Shown here piece after piece: positions 5,226 to 6,557 of a stretch of 6,557 bases of DNA. The first letter of the stretch is position 1. The number at the start of each line of letters is the position of its first letter. The position numbers were made by a program, and so were the translations under genes. The notes below the pieces were generated by a model. That model saw only the letters and a list, made by a program, of their open reading frames with translations. It was not told where the DNA came from and ran no database searches. Source of the DNA: an uncultured Methanobrevibacter sp. (GTDB lineage Archaea > Methanobacteriota > Methanobacteria > Methanobacteriales > Methanobacteriaceae); NCBI RefSeq assembly GCF_937906425.1, contig NZ_CALCYR010000165.1:1-6557 (forward strand), read 5' to 3'.

Positions 5226-5405
5226 ATGGCTAGTAATGGTAGAGGAAACTTTTTAAGAGTAAAATGTTTAGATTGTGATAACGAACAAATCATTTTCGAT
5301 CGTGCAGCTTCTGATGTAAAATGTATAATCTGCGGTAAAACTATTGTAAAATCCCGTGGAGCTAAAGCTAAAATCATGGCTCACATCGATGAAGTTTTAG
5401 ATTAA
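5226..5405 (+). CDS. rps27e: Small ribosomal subunit protein eS27 (S27e)
   Basis: A 59-residue zinc-ribbon protein of the small subunit. The zinc ligands are C14-x2-C17 (VKCLDC) and C33-x2-C36 (VKCIIC), spaced as in the S27e family, with the typical N/Q-E-Q-x-IFDRA segment between and GAKAKIM near the end. The start is the ATG at 5226: AGGTGA at 5215-5220 overlaps the rpl44e stop codon and lies five bases upstream. A GTG at 5217 falls inside this site and is rejected. The nine-base gap to rpl44e implies co-transcription and probably translational coupling. Length and motifs are normal. Confidence 0.96.
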   Translation: MASNGRGNFLRVKCLDCDNEQIIFDRAASDVKCIICGKTIVKSRGAKAKIMAHIDEVLD

Positions 5406-5418
5406 ATACAAATTAATA

Positions 5419-5443
5419 GGATTTTAACTTTCAGTTAAAATCT
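5419..5443 (+). promoter_or_regulatory. Perfect intercistronic hairpin between rps27e and the aIF2alpha gene
   Basis: GATTTTAACT (5420-5429) and AGTTAAAATC (5433-5442) form a perfect 10-bp stem with the loop TTC, and G5419-T5443 can add a wobble pair. It sits in the 62-base gap between two operon genes, followed by TTTTATATTT and then the aIF2alpha ribosome site. There is no long T run, so partial termination, RNA processing or protection of the 3' end of the ribosomal-protein message are all possible. Confidence 0.5.
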
Positions 5444-5467
5444 AAATTTTATATTTCGGTGTTTTAA

Positions 5468-6250
5468 TTGGTAAGAAAAAGTCAAGAATGGCCAAATGAA
5501 GGAGAACTTATTGTAGGTACTGTTTACAAAGTTCTTAATTATGGTGCTTTCGCTAATTTAGAAGAATACGAAGGTAAAGAAGCTTTTATTCATATTTCTG
5601 AAGTTTCTTCTGGTTGGGTTAAAAATATCCGGGATCATGTAAGAGAAAATCAAAAGATTGTTGCTCGTGTTTTAAGGGTTAATCCTAAAAAGGGTCATGT
5701 TGACGCTTCCTTGAAAAGAATCAGAGAGGATCAAAGAACCAAAAAGATTCAACAATGGAAGGTTGAACAAAAGGCTGAAAAATTCTTGGAATTAGTAGCT
5801 AAATCTTTAGATAAAGACTTAGACACTGCTTATGATGAAGTAGGTTACGAGCTTATGGATATCTTTGGAGATATCTATGGCGCATTTGAAAATGCTGCTG
5901 AAGAAGGTGCAGAAACTCTTACTGAAGAAGGTATTAGCGAAGAATGGGCTAATGCCATTACTGAAGTTGCTGTTAAAAATATCACTCCTCCTGAAGTTCA
6001 CATTACAGGATATGTTGATATTGAAAATTACGCTCCAAACGGAGTGGAAATTATTAAAGAAGCTCTCTTAGCAGCTGAAGACGAAAATATTGAAGTTCAA
6101 TGTGTTGGAGCTCCTCGTTACAGAATCACTGTAACTTCAACTGATTATAAAATCGCTGAAGGTCAATTAAAAGACGCAGCAGAAAGAGCTATTGTAATTG
6201 TTGAAGATGCAGGTGGAAAAGGAGAATTCTTACGTGAAATTGATAATTAA
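5468..6250 (+). CDS. Translation initiation factor aIF2 alpha subunit
   Basis: A 260-residue subunit of the heterotrimeric aIF2 that brings initiator Met-tRNA to the small ribosomal subunit. An N-terminal S1/OB domain covers about 12-84: GELIVGTVYKVLNYGAF at 12-28, then KEAFIHISEVSSGWVKNIRD at 37-56. A helical domain follows at about 87-170, and a C-terminal alpha-beta domain at about 175-258 contacts the gamma subunit. Length is normal. The start is a TTG: GGTG (5458-5461) lies six bases upstream and the next residues VRKSQEWPNEGEL match the family start, whereas no ATG lies near. S47/S48 fall where eukaryotic eIF2alpha carries the regulated Ser51, but the flanking Arg cluster is absent; regulation by phosphorylation cannot be judged here. 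Neighbours place it in the L44e-S27e-aIF2alpha-Nop10 operon common in Euryarchaeota. Confidence 0.96.
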   Translation: MVRKSQEWPNEGELIVGTVYKVLNYGAFANLEEYEGKEAFIHISEVSSGWVKNIRDHVRENQKIVARVLRVNPKKGHVDASLKRIREDQRTKKIQQWKVEQKAEKFLELVAKSLDKDLDTAYDEVGYELMDIFGDIYGAFENAAEEGAETLTEEGISEEWANAITEVAVKNITPPEVHITGYVDIENYAPNGVEIIKEALLAAEDENIEVQCVGAPRYRITVTSTDYKIAEGQLKDAAERAIVIVEDAGGKGEFLREIDN

Positions 6251-6261
6251 TTGTGAATCAG

Positions 6262-6432
6262 ATGAAAATGAAAATGAAAAAGTGTCCTGCCTGCAATATT
6301 TACACGCTTAAGGCCCAATGTCCCAATTGTGGCGGAGAGTTGAAAGTGATTTATCCTCCTAAATTTTCAGTTGAGGATAAGTATGGAAAATATCGCAGAC
6401 AATTAAAAAAAGAGATGCTTAATAAAGAATAA
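6262..6432 (+). CDS. nop10: H/ACA ribonucleoprotein protein Nop10
   Basis: A 56-residue protein, the usual size for archaeal Nop10. It binds the pseudouridine synthase Cbf5 and helps organise the active site of H/ACA guide RNPs that modify rRNA. An N-terminal zinc ribbon is visible with C8-x2-C11 (KKCPAC) and C20-x2-C23 (AQCPNC), then the family segment PPKFSVEDKYGKYRRQLKKE at 32-51, which forms the linker and short helix on Cbf5. The start repeats MKMKMKK, so ATG codons at 6268 and 6274 are alternatives; the first is kept because known members begin the same way. The ribosome site is weak (GTGA at 6253-6256). It begins 11 bases after the aIF2alpha stop and is the last operon gene seen. Confidence 0.95.
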   Translation: MKMKMKKCPACNIYTLKAQCPNCGGELKVIYPPKFSVEDKYGKYRRQLKKEMLNKE

Positions 6433-6488
6433 TTAATTGCTTAAATCATATTTATTAGTCTAAAGTCTTCGGATTTAAATTGTTTTGG

Positions 6489-6557
6489 TTTAAATTTTAA
6501 TCTTTTTAATTTAAATTTTAATTTTTTTAATTTAATTTTTTTCTTTTTAATTTAAAT
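6489..6557 (+). repeat. T-rich 21-bp repeat and probable operon terminator
   Basis: A 21-base unit beginning TTTAAATTTTAAT occurs at 6489-6509 and, with one change, at 6510-6530; a degenerate third copy runs from 6531 to the window end. The seven- and six-base T runs would serve as an archaeal oligo-T terminator for the operon. The 6433-6557 tail holds no gene that I can see. Confidence 0.6.

Noticed and set aside
5819..6071. Open frames of 60-68 residues on both strands within the aIF2alpha gene
   Set aside because: Shadow frames of a well conserved gene; Leu/Lys- or Phe/Ser-rich composition typical of frame-shifted AT-rich coding DNA.

Overview
The window comes from a very AT-rich archaeal genome, most likely a methanogen of the order Methanobacteriales (Methanobrevibacter-like). 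The evidence is a sliding-clamp PCNA, an archaeal Gins51-type GINS subunit, and the tight cluster L44e - S27e - aIF2alpha - Nop10, all on the + strand. Several genes also carry methanogen-style Shine-Dalgarno sequences (AGGTGA, GGTG, AGATGAT). Genus assignment is inference from protein wording and base composition.

Layout. (1) 58-1212 encodes a 384-residue protein with a lysine-rich N-terminus, a zinc-knuckle plus SANT-like module that resembles the ZZ-SANT start of the eukaryotic transcriptional adaptor ADA2, a long Ser/Asp tract and a basic C-terminus. (2) 1213-1838 is a 626-base T-rich gap with a probable terminator, a 57-bp-period direct repeat array and the PCNA upstream region. (3) 1839-2573 is PCNA, followed by a clear hairpin plus T-tract terminator. 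(4) 2711-2857 is a 55-bp tandem repeat that runs almost to the start of the next gene. (5) 2871-4481 is a GINS subunit whose A and B domains are separated by about 350 residues of Ser/acidic linker. (6) 4482-4928 has no ORF but has promoter-like elements and foldable sequence, a candidate small RNA region. (7) 4938-6432 is the translation/ribosome-biogenesis operon rpl44e, rps27e, aIF2alpha and nop10. The last 125 bases are a T-rich tail with a 21-bp repeat.

How the genes fit together. PCNA and GINS belong to the replisome (polymerase clamp and CMG-type helicase). The operon downstream supplies two zinc ribosomal proteins, the alpha subunit of initiation factor 2 and the H/ACA RNP protein Nop10. 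This replication-translation neighbourhood is ordinary for Euryarchaeota. The first gene is not: an ADA2-like module is a eukaryotic chromatin-factor signature. It is the strongest candidate here for something undescribed, with an assembly junction in the repeat-rich gap as the main alternative to exclude.
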